A stretch of 27,748 nt of DNA. It comes from Rhizobium leguminosarum (GTDB taxonomy: Bacteria; Pseudomonadota; Alphaproteobacteria; Rhizobiales; Rhizobiaceae). The stretch is from assembly GCF_001652265.1 (NCBI RefSeq), contig NZ_LWBS01000440.1, forward strand, positions 1 through 27,748, in the 5' to 3' direction. Shown here in pieces: positions 1-6,127 of this stretch (position 1 is its first letter; each line of letters starts with the position of its first letter). The notes under the pieces were generated by a model that saw nothing but the letters and a program-made list of their open reading frames with translations, was not told the DNA's origin and did not search any database. The position numbers and the translations under genes were made by a program.

Positions 1-105
1 AACGTCGATCCGCAGGCCTGGCTCACCCAGACCCTCGAGCGCATAGCCAACAGCTGGCCCAGCAGCGAAATCGATGCACTCATGCCGTGGAACTACACAG
101 GCTGA
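1..105 (+). CDS. tnpC: IS66-family transposase, C-terminal end (partial)
   Basis: The reading frame is open from the window edge to TGA at 103-105 and encodes the last 34 residues of a protein. The motif NVDPQAWLTQTLERIA followed by a terminal LMPWNY is the C-terminal signature of IS66-family (TnpC/ORF3) DDE transposases, where a 'P..W..' helix and a final 'LLPWN' are conserved. The rest of the gene lies outside the window, so it cannot be judged whether the copy is intact. It ends about 60 bp from the 3' end of the oppositely oriented integrase gene. High confidence in the family, none in activity. Confidence 0.85.
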   Translation, partial: NVDPQAWLTQTLERIANSWPSSEIDALMPWNYTG

Positions 106-127
106 ACGGCCTCGGCTTGCCGCTTAC
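1..127 (+). mobile_element. IS66-family insertion sequence, right end (partial)
   Basis: After the transposase stop the sequence runs into GGCTTGCCGCTTAC, ending at 127. IS66-family terminal repeats begin GTAAGC when read inward, and the reverse complement of this end reads GTAAGCGGCAAGCC, so 127 is the likely right boundary. The next 8 bases (128-135, TTTTCTTA) would be one copy of the usual 8-bp target duplication. The other copy is outside the window. Confidence 0.6.
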
Positions 128-139
128 TTTTCTTAAACG

Positions 140-164
140 GCAAATGCCGAAACAATGCCGAAAT
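140..164. repeat. 25-bp repeat, copy 1 (integrase side)
   Basis: Two ATGCCGAAA units lie in direct orientation two bases apart. The 25-bp block matches 5303-5327 at 23 of 25 positions, differing only by CA versus AC between the units. This copy touches the integrase stop codon (164-166). It could be an integrase arm-binding site or a leftover of the element's end. Function is inferred from position only. Confidence 0.6.
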
Positions 165-868
165 CAGGGCTTGTCTGAAGCGGCCATCATTGCAGAAAAC
201 TGCTTTCCTAGCTGATCCGCAGCGGCCTTATCTCGGCCGTTAACCGCATGCACGTAAGTCTGCAATGTGAAGTTTGTAGTGCTATGACCGAGCCGCTCGG
301 AAACCGTTTTTATATCGATGCCACCGGCGACCATGGCGCTCGCCATGCCGTGCCTAAAGCCACGAGTAGGCGCGACGCCCTTGACGCCGGCCTGTCTGTG
401 CAGTTGACGCAGCCGGATCGTCAGCACGCCGGGTGGCAATGGCGCTCCACCGAATGTCGGAAAGAGTAACAGCGGCTCACGCTGATATCCTTTTCCCCAT
501 GCAAGCACCATTTGGTTAATCACAGTGCGATGCTTTTGGATCATCGGGACAAACTCGGACGGGACGCTGATCGTCCTAATCGATGTTTCCGATTTCGCCC
601 GCTCGTCGCGCGTGATCGGCTCGCCTTTTTCGCCAGCAACCACGGTGCGGAAAATGGTGACCGTCTCCGTGTCGAGGTTGACGGCGTCGAAGCTAAGACC
701 GAGGATTTCGGAGCGGCGCATGCCGCAGACCATCAGCAAGGCGACCAGCAGGGTCATGCCGGGATGCTTGCCGCTTTCGTCGGCGCGCATCGCGGCCTGA
801 TAGACACGGACGGCTTGCTCCTCGCTCATGATCTTGATTTTCGATTTGCCGGGTCGCCGATGGATCAC
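164..868 (-). pseudogene. Tyrosine-recombinase integrase lacking the N-terminal domain
   Basis: The 234 residues form the catalytic domain of a phage/island-type tyrosine integrase. Visible catalytic positions are Arg51 (CGMRRSE), Lys92, Arg172 in TRGFRHGMAS, His195 (LGHS) and the nucleophile Tyr205 (QTYVH). The first residue of the HxxR box is Arg169 rather than His. Complete integrases are usually 350-400 residues and carry an N-terminal core-binding SAM-like domain. Here the frame is closed by TAG at 902-904 just upstream of the GTG start at 868, and no matching N-terminal region was seen in other frames up to about 1290. The 5' part was therefore lost or replaced and the protein is probably inactive. 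A start at Met14 is an alternative. The gene sits between the IS66 end and the predicted sRNA. Confidence 0.8.
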
Positions 869-1021
869 TCGCAGATTTGCGAGTCGACGCGTCCTGAAAA
901 ACTACTGGAATTGCACGGTCGGCCGGCAAGTGGTCGATAACGCTCTTCAACTGAAAGAAAGGCTTCGCTACGACGTGGAGCCCGAAACAGGGAAACGAAC
1001 TCAAAAAAATCTGTCGGCACG

Positions 1022-1046
1022 GGAACAATATGCTCCGTTGATCGTA
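1022..1046 (+). promoter_or_regulatory. EcfG-like promoter match (GGAAC-N16-CGTA)
   Basis: GGAAC at 1022-1026 is followed by a 16-base spacer and CGTA at 1043-1046. Alphaproteobacterial general stress sigma factors (EcfG, RpoE2 in Sinorhizobium) recognise GGAAC-N16/17-CGTT, so this is one base off. No ORF begins downstream, but a strong terminator lies 60-90 bases on, which suggests an RNA gene. Confidence 0.4.
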
Positions 1047-1052
1047 AAACCT

Positions 1053-1132
1053 TCGGGCCGTGCGGAGATTCGTTACACTTCGCTGAGCGACCCACCTCAA
1101 CCTTAGCCCCGCTCCGTAGTGGGGCTTTTTTT
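1053..1132 (+). ncRNA. Predicted ~80-nt small RNA ending in an intrinsic terminator
   Basis: This is inferred from an EcfG-like promoter match directly upstream and a textbook terminator at its 3' end, with no coding frame between them that has a ribosome-binding site. The start is estimated as 6-7 bases after the -10 element. I cannot assign it to a named RNA family. An alternative is that the terminator ends some other transcript, or is a leftover of a deleted gene. Confidence 0.35.
1105..1132 (+). terminator. Rho-independent terminator
   Basis: AGCCCC (1105-1110) pairs with GGGGCT (1121-1126). The stem extends inward through a G-T, a C-G and a T-A pair to a CCGT loop, giving nine pairs, and it runs into seven consecutive T (1126-1132). 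The T tract is on this strand only, so transcription from the left is terminated. Confidence 0.8.
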
Positions 1133-1437
1133 GTGTCTGCGGTCTCGCCAGACTTGCAGCGCACCTTCGTGCGGCAGCGGTTTTGAAGGCGTGCGAGGCG
1201 GCTTGGTCATGCCGCCACTTCATCAGCAACGTCCTAAAAAGCAATTGACCCATACGTGTTATTGACTCCAGCCACCACGAGAACATTTAGCAACATCGCT
1301 CGACGGTCGCCACATCCCCTGGGTCAGAGAACACCTAGTCCCTCACAGAATTACGAGAGGCTGCTTGAATTGAATGGGCGGCCAAAGCATGAGAGATAGT
1401 CAGCAGCAGTGCGAGGCGTTCGCCAAGGGGGCTATTA
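1133..1437. other. Intergenic stretch, no gene recognised
   Basis: About 300 bases with no ORF of convincing composition on either strand. Frames that cross it are Arg/Ser/Pro-rich shadows. No repeat or RNA structure was noticed. Confidence 0.5.
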
Positions 1438-1530
1438 ATGTCCGACGAGGATAATGAGACGCAGGCGGGCGCGTCATCGAAAAAATGGCTGCGGAGGATT
1501 ATTCGTCGCTTACCGCTGTTGATCGCTTGA
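1438..1530 (+). CDS. 30-residue ORF, possible broken N-terminus of a membrane protein
   Basis: ATG at 1438 is preceded by a run of five G six bases upstream, a usable ribosome-binding site. The peptide starts with an acidic stretch (MSDEDNETQ), continues with a basic one (KKWLRRIIRRLP) and stops at the onset of a hydrophobic LLIA. That layout is typical of the cytoplasmic tail of an inner-membrane protein cut off at its first membrane segment. Since an HlyD-type adaptor fragment (one N-terminal membrane helix in that family) lies at 1930-2425, this could be the other end of a broken gene, but nothing proves it. Confidence 0.25.
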   Translation: MSDEDNETQAGASSKKWLRRIIRRLPLLIA

Positions 1531-1599
1531 CTTACTGCTTATGGGCTGCCGACTACAATGCGCAACGCTGGTGACCTCGATGGCGATAACGGACAAAAG

Positions 1600-1929
1600 A
1601 TGCGAAGATATCTACTTAGTTTGATAAAAATCCTTATGATAAATGAGAAGAAATATGGAATCTATGCGTTAATTATCGGGCTTTTTCTGTCGGTGTTGGC
1701 TTGGATTCCATTCATTGCTATTGCAGCAACATTGTCTTTCGAGTTTGCGATAGGGGGAGAACTGGCAATGGTCTGTGTTTTGATGCTGTTTTCTCCTGCG
1801 GTTATTTTATTTTACGTTTCATTTGCTTTGTTGGCTGATGAGGTTTTTGGGTATTTAACGGGACGAGCCGTGTTTGGAATGCAACCTGGTTCTCTCAAGC
1901 GCAAAATTCGGCAGATGGTGGGGGTCTGA
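1600..1929 (+). CDS. Small AT-rich membrane protein, unknown function
   Basis: The 109 residues from ATG 1600 contain two or three hydrophobic segments (YALIIGLFLSVLAWIPFIAI, then LAMVCVLMLFSPAVILFYVS) and a basic C-terminus. The start is preferred over 1558 because GGA at 1591-1593 gives ribosome-binding spacing and the upstream residues are unstructured. Base composition is markedly richer in A/T than the flanking genes and codons such as ATA and TTA are used, which points to foreign origin. The 3' end coincides with the join to the HlyD fragment (about 1925-1932), so the last ten or so residues may not be native. I do not recognise the family. Confidence 0.55.
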   Translation: MRRYLLSLIKILMINEKKYGIYALIIGLFLSVLAWIPFIAIAATLSFEFAIGGELAMVCVLMLFSPAVILFYVSFALLADEVFGYLTGRAVFGMQPGSLKRKIRQMVGV

Positions 1930-2425
1930 AAGAGATACTTCGGCCATCACCACGGTCGGCCAGGTGGTGACCGCGGGCGCGGAACTGATGCGGATCGTCC
2001 CGGACGACGCCTCGCTGGAGATCGAAGCCTGTCTGCCGAACCAGGACATCGGCTTCGTCTCACCAGGACAACCCGCCGTCATCAAGTTCGAAGCTTTCCC
2101 ATTCACCCGCTACGGCATCCTCAACGGCAAGGTCACCCGCGTCGCGACTGATGCCATTCCGGAGCCGGATGCGAAGCAGCTCGAAGGCCAGCCGGCAAAG
2201 GAGCTGCAGAGCATGATCCCGATCGGCAATGCGCAACGTATCCAGAACCTGGTCTTTCCAGTCACCATCAAGCCAGATGTCGCAAGCATAGACATCGATG
2301 GAACGCGCGTTGCGCTCTCACCCGGCATGTCCGCCACCGTCGAGGTCAAGACCGGTAGCCGGCGCATTCTTGAATATCTCTACTCGCCGCTGGCGGAAAT
2401 TGCTTCGGAGGCGATGCAGCGCTGA
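1930..2425 (+). pseudogene. Type I secretion membrane-fusion protein (HlyD family), C-terminal half only
   Basis: From about 1932 the frame encodes a clear HlyD/PrtE-type adaptor C-terminus: TVGQVVTAGAELMRIVPDD (lipoyl/barrel-sandwich return strand), the beta-barrel region with FEAFPFTRYG and DAIPEPDAKQLEG, LVFPVTIKP, and the terminal TGSRRILEYLYSPLAE. Adaptors of this family are about 430-450 residues; only about 160 remain. The N-terminal membrane helix, coiled coil and first lipoyl half are absent. An in-frame ATG at 1874 is outside the homologous part. No partner ABC transporter or TolC gene is present, so this is a relic. It ends at TGA 2423-2425, overlapping the first codons of the nuclease-like gene. 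Confidence 0.85.
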
Positions 2426-2466
2426 CCGTCGTCGACGGCGACACGGACAAATGCGACGGGCAGAAC

Positions 2467-2766
2467 ATGCGACTGCTGGGGGAAGGTGTTCCGTTCGTCT
2501 CGGGCATCGACACGCCGGAGGTCGGATCGCACGCGAAGTGCATGAAGGAACGGAAACTGGCGCTGATCGCCAAGGGTAGGCTGAAAGAGCTTTTGGCTGA
2601 AAGAGGATTGCGTGTCGTCCTGAGCGGCGCAGTCGACAAAACGCCGTCGCACCGTCTGCTCGTCAACATCTATCGGACGAACGGAGAAGAGATCGGGAAG
2701 AAACTGCTCATGGAAGGCTTCGCGCGCACCTGGAGCCCGAAGAAGCGAAATGACTGGTGTGATTGA
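2467..2766 (+). CDS. Thermonuclease (staphylococcal nuclease-like), start region lost
   Basis: This is an SNase-fold nuclease, a Ca-dependent phosphodiesterase family. Homology begins upstream of the first ATG: codons 2422-2466 encode LTVVDGDT and CDGQN, the first conserved strand with a metal-binding Asp. After ATG 2467 come MRLLGEGVPFVSGIDTPE (Arg, Asp, Thr and Glu of the active-site loop) and HRLLVNIY...GEEIGKKLLMEGFARTW (the second Arg and the C-terminal helix). The frame is open only from 2374, with no ATG, GTG or TTG before 2467. A CTG at 2422 follows GGAGG (2407-2411) at 10 bases. Native synthesis would need that CTG; from ATG 2467 the VVDGDT strand is missing. The break coincides with the HlyD end, so a rearrangement probably removed the original start. 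Confidence 0.75.
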   Translation: MRLLGEGVPFVSGIDTPEVGSHAKCMKERKLALIAKGRLKELLAERGLRVVLSGAVDKTPSHRLLVNIYRTNGEEIGKKLLMEGFARTWSPKKRNDWCD

Positions 2767-2790
2767 TATGACCCATCGCCGGTGTGATTG

Positions 2791-3087
2791 CTACTCCTCA
2801 CGCTTCTCCTCGCCATACGCTTCGTCTCTCACTTCGCGCCAAATCAAAAACCTCATGGGGTGTTTGAGTATGAACTCTCTTTTGGCTTTATCCTTACGCA
2901 GTTCCCGCCACGAATAACTAAACATGTAGCTGACAACGCTGAACGGAAATAACGCGATCGCGGCGGCGGCCAGGAAGTTCTCGATGTATCTGAAAATTCC
3001 GAGGGAGCCTTGTCGATGGATGACAAACCCTCCCACAAAGCAAAGAAAAAAGGCGACCAAGCAGATAGTGCTTAAGCGTTTCGTCAA
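2791..3087 (-). CDS. Small two-helix membrane protein, unknown function
   Basis: This is a 98-residue protein with a basic start (MTKRLS), two hydrophobic helices (CLVAFFLCFVGGFVIH near residues 9-24 and LAAAAIALFPFSVVSYMFSY near 39-58) and a highly charged soluble tail. It starts with TTG at 3087; GAGGG a few bases upstream supports it. It lies 50 bp downstream of another small membrane protein on the same strand and the two may be co-transcribed. I do not recognise the family. Low GC relative to core genes suggests acquisition with the island. Confidence 0.6.
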   Translation of the reverse strand: MTKRLSTICLVAFFLCFVGGFVIHRQGSLGIFRYIENFLAAAAIALFPFSVVSYMFSYSWRELRKDKAKREFILKHPMRFLIWREVRDEAYGEEKREE

Positions 3088-3137
3088 AACACCCTCTGCG
3101 GTGAGCCCGGGGCCAGCGCGACCGGTGCAGCTAAGAT

Positions 3138-3515
3138 TTACCTGTCTTCTCGCCGTCCACGCTCATACAGGCCATCGATTGTAATTTCTCCCATCGCCAT
3201 CTGAAGCCATGCCGTAAAAAAACCGGTCCTGAACTTTGACTGCGACCCCAACTCGAGCACGAGAAGCATCGTCATAAAAACGAAAAGCATAACAGGCCAT
3301 AGGAATGAGGCGTCCGCGACCGTGGAAGGATCAATCTGGGTGATTTTGATATAAAATATCATCCCAGCAAACCATACCGCACAGGGAGGCGCAACGGCTA
3401 ACCACGCCCAAACAAAGAAGCGAACTTCTTCATGTAAGTTTTTCACCCGCTTTTGCTCCGTTGATGAGAGCTCGCAATAACCTCTTGCATACCGCGCTTG
3501 GTCTGAAACCGCCAC
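3138..3515 (-). CDS. Small two-helix membrane protein, unknown function
   Basis: The 125-residue version begins at GTG 3515. The frame continues to 3632, but the extra residues are Arg/Ala/Cys-rich and look non-coding. A charged N-terminal region (SSTEQKRVKNLHEEVR) is followed by two hydrophobic segments (FFVWAWLAVAPPCAVWFAGM and FLWPVMLFVFMTMLLVLEL) and a short soluble tail. No clear ribosome-binding site was found for either start, so the 5' end is uncertain. It is upstream of, and on the same strand as, the membrane protein at 2791-3087. Function unknown. Confidence 0.5.
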   Translation of the reverse strand: MAVSDQARYARGYCELSSTEQKRVKNLHEEVRFFVWAWLAVAPPCAVWFAGMIFYIKITQIDPSTVADASFLWPVMLFVFMTMLLVLELGSQSKFRTGFFTAWLQMAMGEITIDGLYERGRREDR

Positions 3516-3741
3516 GCTAATTTTGGGGGCGTCGCAACTCGCCCGGTCCGCGCCGTGCTTTGCGATTACGCCCGATCCTTTAGTTTGCCGCAAACCGGCG
3601 GCGCATCTGGCTCGGCGCGCACCTCCGCGCAACGCTGAATAGTCGGCTCGGCAGGTTTGATGTTGAGATAAGCCTTTTGGATAGATGTTCGCCGTGCTCT
3701 AACGCAGTTACAATCTTCGCGCGAAATGACGAGGATGGGGC

Positions 3742-4059
3742 ATGCGTCACAGTTATCGCAATCCTCAGAAGAAATCGGTGCTGTTCAGGGCGCCGGGCTT
3801 GGTCATCGGCGCGATCGCGTTTGGTGCAGCCGGCGGCTGGACCGCGAGCGATTTGCTGGCCTCATGGAACGCTTCAGACGGCTCCGGACAATCGTGCAGG
3901 ATCAAGGGCAATGTCTCCATCGACACGGGCGAGCGTATCTTCCACGTGCCGGGGCAGAAATACTACGCACAGACGAAGATCAGCCCCCAGTATGGAGAAC
4001 GGTGGTTCTGCTCGGAGTTTGAAGCTTGGGCGGCCGGCTGGCGGAAATCGAAATCGTGA
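3742..4059 (+). CDS. Single-TM protein with ExoI-like C-terminal module
   Basis: The 105-residue protein starts at ATG 3742, six bases after GAGGA (3731-3735). It has a short basic N-terminus, one hydrophobic segment (APGLVIGAIAFGAAGGW) and a C-terminal module of about 55 residues containing CRIKGNVS, ERIFHVPGQKYY and GERWFCSEFEAWAAGWRKS. From memory, this module also occurs at the C-terminus of rhizobial ExoI-type thermonuclease proteins and in short stand-alone proteins ('sunset domain' in some annotations). The two Cys residues (CRIKG and WFCSE) are conserved there. Here it is membrane-anchored and separate from any nuclease, although a thermonuclease gene lies 1 kb away. The molecular role is unknown. 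Confidence 0.65.
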   Translation: MRHSYRNPQKKSVLFRAPGLVIGAIAFGAAGGWTASDLLASWNASDGSGQSCRIKGNVSIDTGERIFHVPGQKYYAQTKISPQYGERWFCSEFEAWAAGWRKSKS

Positions 4060-4514
4060 TGCTGTGGCGATGATGTACCCTGACCCGGAGAAGGGCGGGC
4101 GTGATCGCAAGCAACTTGGTGTCATTAAGAATGCTTTAGAAACTAAAGCATTCAGTCTAGCCCTTCTCCCCAAGCACGCGCCGTCCCCAAGAGCCGCTCA
4201 CCGGCTCCGTGCTCGCAGGGGATGCCGGAAACTCCTGGGCGGCGCCAAAGAGACGGCTCATACGCGCGCGTTCGGAGCGGAGCTGATTCCCCGGCCTTAC
4301 CGACGAAGCGCGCTCTCGGGGCGCTCTGGCGGCAATGTGGGCCTTATCGGCGAGTTGCCAGCCGCCTGAGTTCAGCGAAATCGTCCAGATCCATCCGCAG
4401 CATGTCGGCGGCTGTCAGCCGCTCGCGCTTGCCTGCAAATTAGCTCAGTCGGCGAATAGCCTTCGCTACAGACGGCAAGCAGGGCACGGCATCGGGCCAG
4501 CTCTTTGCTTGAAT
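4060..4514. other. Intergenic stretch with palindromes and a possible decayed minus-strand gene end
   Basis: No intact gene is seen. The first part holds the nested inverted repeat described separately. On the minus strand, 4344-4440 encodes a plausible protein tail (KRERLTAADMLRMDLDDFAE) ending at TAA 4344-4346. A TAA closes its frame just upstream, while a neighbouring frame further upstream (about 4440-4500) also looks protein-like, as in a frameshifted remnant. I cannot name the family. Confidence 0.35.
4087..4169. repeat. Nested inverted repeat (10-bp outer arms, 11-bp inner hairpin)
   Basis: The outer arms GGAGAAGGGC (4087-4096) and GCCCTTCTCC (4160-4169) are perfect reverse complements. 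Inside them GAATGCTTTAG (4129-4139) and CTAAAGCATTC (4143-4153) form a perfect 11-bp hairpin with a three-A loop. No T tract follows, so a simple terminator is unlikely. It could be a small palindromic element or a structured RNA. Confidence 0.6.
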
Positions 4515-5102
4515 TCACTTATCGTTACGTGATTTGCGCTCCGTGATGCCGAGCGGATTGACCACCGGCATGGGTGGACGAAAGCGGCTGGGACATGTGA
4601 CCATCGCCTTGTCGAGTTCGAAACCCAGCTGCTCAACTCCGGCCATAGCAAGGAGGATCTTATTAAGTGCTGCCAGGCATTCAGCCCGGCCAAACGCCTC
4701 AGATTGCGGGAAAATCACCCGCTTGACCGGGCCCTCTGTAGCGAGGTGTCCTGGCCACTTTCCGCGGGTCCGGCGCATATATAGTTCGCCAGTAGCGGGG
4801 TGCTGGAGCCAAATGCTGTGCGCGATCAAATCGCGTTCCTCATTGACCTCCTGCACCAACTTGCGGAGCTGTGCTGTGTCGGTTTCGACACTGATATCCT
4901 TGATGGCGAGGAGATCTAGTGCCATATCGAGCCGTTCGGCTGCTCGGGGCATCTTATTCAACTGCAGCAGCAGCGCGGTTAAGGCCGTCAGCTTGTGCTC
5001 AAGCTTGGCGAATGCAACCACCACCCGGCCAATAAGCGCGGCCAACTCGTCGGGCAGATCATGGACGATTTCCGCCTCAAAGGACGTAGCGATCTCGGGC
5101 AC
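4515..5102 (-). CDS. Uncharacterised helical protein with HEPN-like RX4H motif
   Basis: The protein is predicted to be mostly helical, with LEHKLTALTALLLQ and AERLDMALDLLAIKD followed by NEERDLIAHSIW and a strand-like ATGELYMRRTRGKWP. ERDLIAH fits the R-X4-6-H motif of HEPN domains, many of which are RNases in defence and toxin systems, and the helix-motif-helix context agrees. No nucleotidyltransferase (MNT) partner or antitoxin is adjacent, so the family call is tentative. GTG at 5102 is preferred because GGAG sits seven bases upstream; a TTG at 5138 would add 12 residues. The gene lies in the accessory region, 76 bp from the 3' end of tRNA-Ser, on the same strand. Confidence 0.6.
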   Translation of the reverse strand: MPEIATSFEAEIVHDLPDELAALIGRVVVAFAKLEHKLTALTALLLQLNKMPRAAERLDMALDLLAIKDISVETDTAQLRKLVQEVNEERDLIAHSIWLQHPATGELYMRRTRGKWPGHLATEGPVKRVIFPQSEAFGRAECLAALNKILLAMAGVEQLGFELDKAMVTCPSRFRPPMPVVNPLGITERKSRNDK

Positions 5103-5178
5103 TGCAACGCTCCGAAGGTTAAAGTAGTGGCAGGCCAAAAGCGCGTAAACAACAACTTCAATAGCTGGTCGGCATAAA

Positions 5179-5268
5179 TGGCGGATAGGGTGGGATTCGA
5201 ACCCACGGTACGGTTCCCCGTACGACGGTTTTCAAGACCGTTGCCTTAAACCACTCGGCCACCCATCC
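5179..5268 (-). tRNA. tRNA-Ser (anticodon UGA)
   Basis: Read on the minus strand the gene is 90 nt long. The acceptor strands GGATGGG (5268-5262) and CCTATCC (5189-5183) pair, with one G-U. The D-arm motif GGCCGAGTGG, the anticodon loop CTTGAAA with TGA, a long variable arm typical of serine tRNAs, the T-arm GGGTTCGAATCCC and an encoded CCA end at 5179 are all present. It decodes UCA and related serine codons. The gene is intact, unlike the half copy at 5389-5428. Confidence 0.97.
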
Positions 5269-5302
5269 ATTGGACTTGCGCCCGCTTCGGCTTCGTTTTC
5301 GC

Positions 5303-5327
5303 GCAAATGCCGAAAACATGCCGAAAT
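5303..5327. repeat. 25-bp repeat, copy 2 (tRNA-Ser side)
   Basis: Two direct ATGCCGAAA units lie two bases apart and match 140-164 at 23 of 25 positions in the same orientation. This copy is 35 bp beyond the 5' end of the tRNA-Ser gene and between it and the half-tRNA. A role as an integrase arm site or an element end is inferred from its partner beside the integrase. Confidence 0.6.
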
Positions 5328-5388
5328 TCATGCCATTCCTCCGGTATATCCTTTTAGGTTCAAACGGTTAAAACACCGTAGATTCTAA

Positions 5389-5428
5389 ATTTCAAGACCG
5401 GTTCCATAAACCACTCGGACACTCTTCC
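5389..5428 (-). pseudogene. tRNA-Ser 5' half (remnant)
   Basis: The minus strand reads as the 5' half of a tRNA-Ser from the acceptor strand through the anticodon loop (GTGTCCGAGTGGTTTA, then GGTCTTGAAAT) and then stops matching. It agrees with 5229-5268 of the intact gene at 33 of 40 positions. No variable arm, T-arm or 3' acceptor strand follows. The break falls in the anticodon loop, a known crossover site for some tRNA-targeting integrases. Confidence 0.7.
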
Positions 5429-5699
5429 ATCTGATTGAAAAGGTCGAGACACCAACATTCTGTTGATTTCTGTGAACCGGCCGTTGCTGCCGATTTGCTA
5501 CCCAATCACTCGTTGGCTGGCTTTTTATCAGCTTTGATAGCAGCGTCAACTTACTCCGCAGCATTTGCCGGCATCCTTGGCGCGACGTGCGAACAAATTC
5601 GAGCGTGAGCCAAGTCAGGCCCGTTCCGCATCTTGGAAATGACTCGCGTTCTCCCCGGCTTGAGCGCTTACTGTGTCGTTCTGGCGGAGGAAACAAACC
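5429..5699. other. Intergenic stretch, no gene recognised
   Basis: About 270 bases between the half-tRNA and the GYD gene. No ORF with coding character was seen on either strand; the minus-strand frame running through it is a shadow. It ends in the ribosome-binding site of the next gene. Confidence 0.5.
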
Positions 5700-6026
5700 A
5701 TGGCCATGTATCTCACACGCTTCAGCTACACGCCCGAGACGTGGGCGCGAATGATCGAAAGCCCCGAGGACCGCCGAGAGGCGGCGCGTAGTTATATTGA
5801 ATCCGTCGGCGGAAAGCTCCATGGGTTCTGGTACGCCTTCGGCGAGCATGATGGTTGGAATCTGTGGGAGGCGCCTGACAACGTATCGATGGCGGCCGTC
5901 GCACTTGCCATCGGCGCAGGAGGCGCGCTCAGCTCTATGGCGACCACCGTCCTCCTCAGCGTCGAGGATACGATTGAAGCCTTGGAAAAGGCGAAGTCGA
6001 TTCGGTATCGTCCACCGGCAGCGTAG
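5700..6026 (+). CDS. GYD domain-containing protein
   Basis: This is a 108-residue small alpha/beta protein. It opens MAMYLTRFSYTPETWARMIE and contains SYIESVGGKLHGFWYAFGEHDGW, NVSMAAVALAIGAGGALSSM and TTVLLSVEDTIEALEKA, the pattern of GYD-family (dimeric alpha/beta barrel-like) proteins of unknown function. The start is set at ATG 5700, nine bases after GGAGG (5686-5690); the longer frame from 5673 adds residues that overlap the ribosome-binding site. The length is normal for the family. It is the first well-formed gene to the right of the tRNA-Ser island. Confidence 0.8.
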   Translation: MAMYLTRFSYTPETWARMIESPEDRREAARSYIESVGGKLHGFWYAFGEHDGWNLWEAPDNVSMAAVALAIGAGGALSSMATTVLLSVEDTIEALEKAKSIRYRPPAA

Positions 6027-6127
6027 GTGGTCCGTCCACCGTTTTCCATCCATGTAGAAGATGAGCGTTTCGCGTATCTCGTTCCCGGCGCAAGCTTTCT
6101 GTGAATTGCGCCGGCGACATAAGAGAT

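Noticed and set aside
106..163. Copy of the tRNA-Ser 3' end as the left attachment site
   Set aside because: No match to the tRNA 3' end (GGGTTCGAATCCC or the acceptor strand) is present; only the ATGCCGAAA repeat is shared.
3677..4369. 230-residue plus-strand ORF
   Set aside because: It overlaps the better supported gene at 3742-4059 in another frame and is Arg/Ser-rich throughout.
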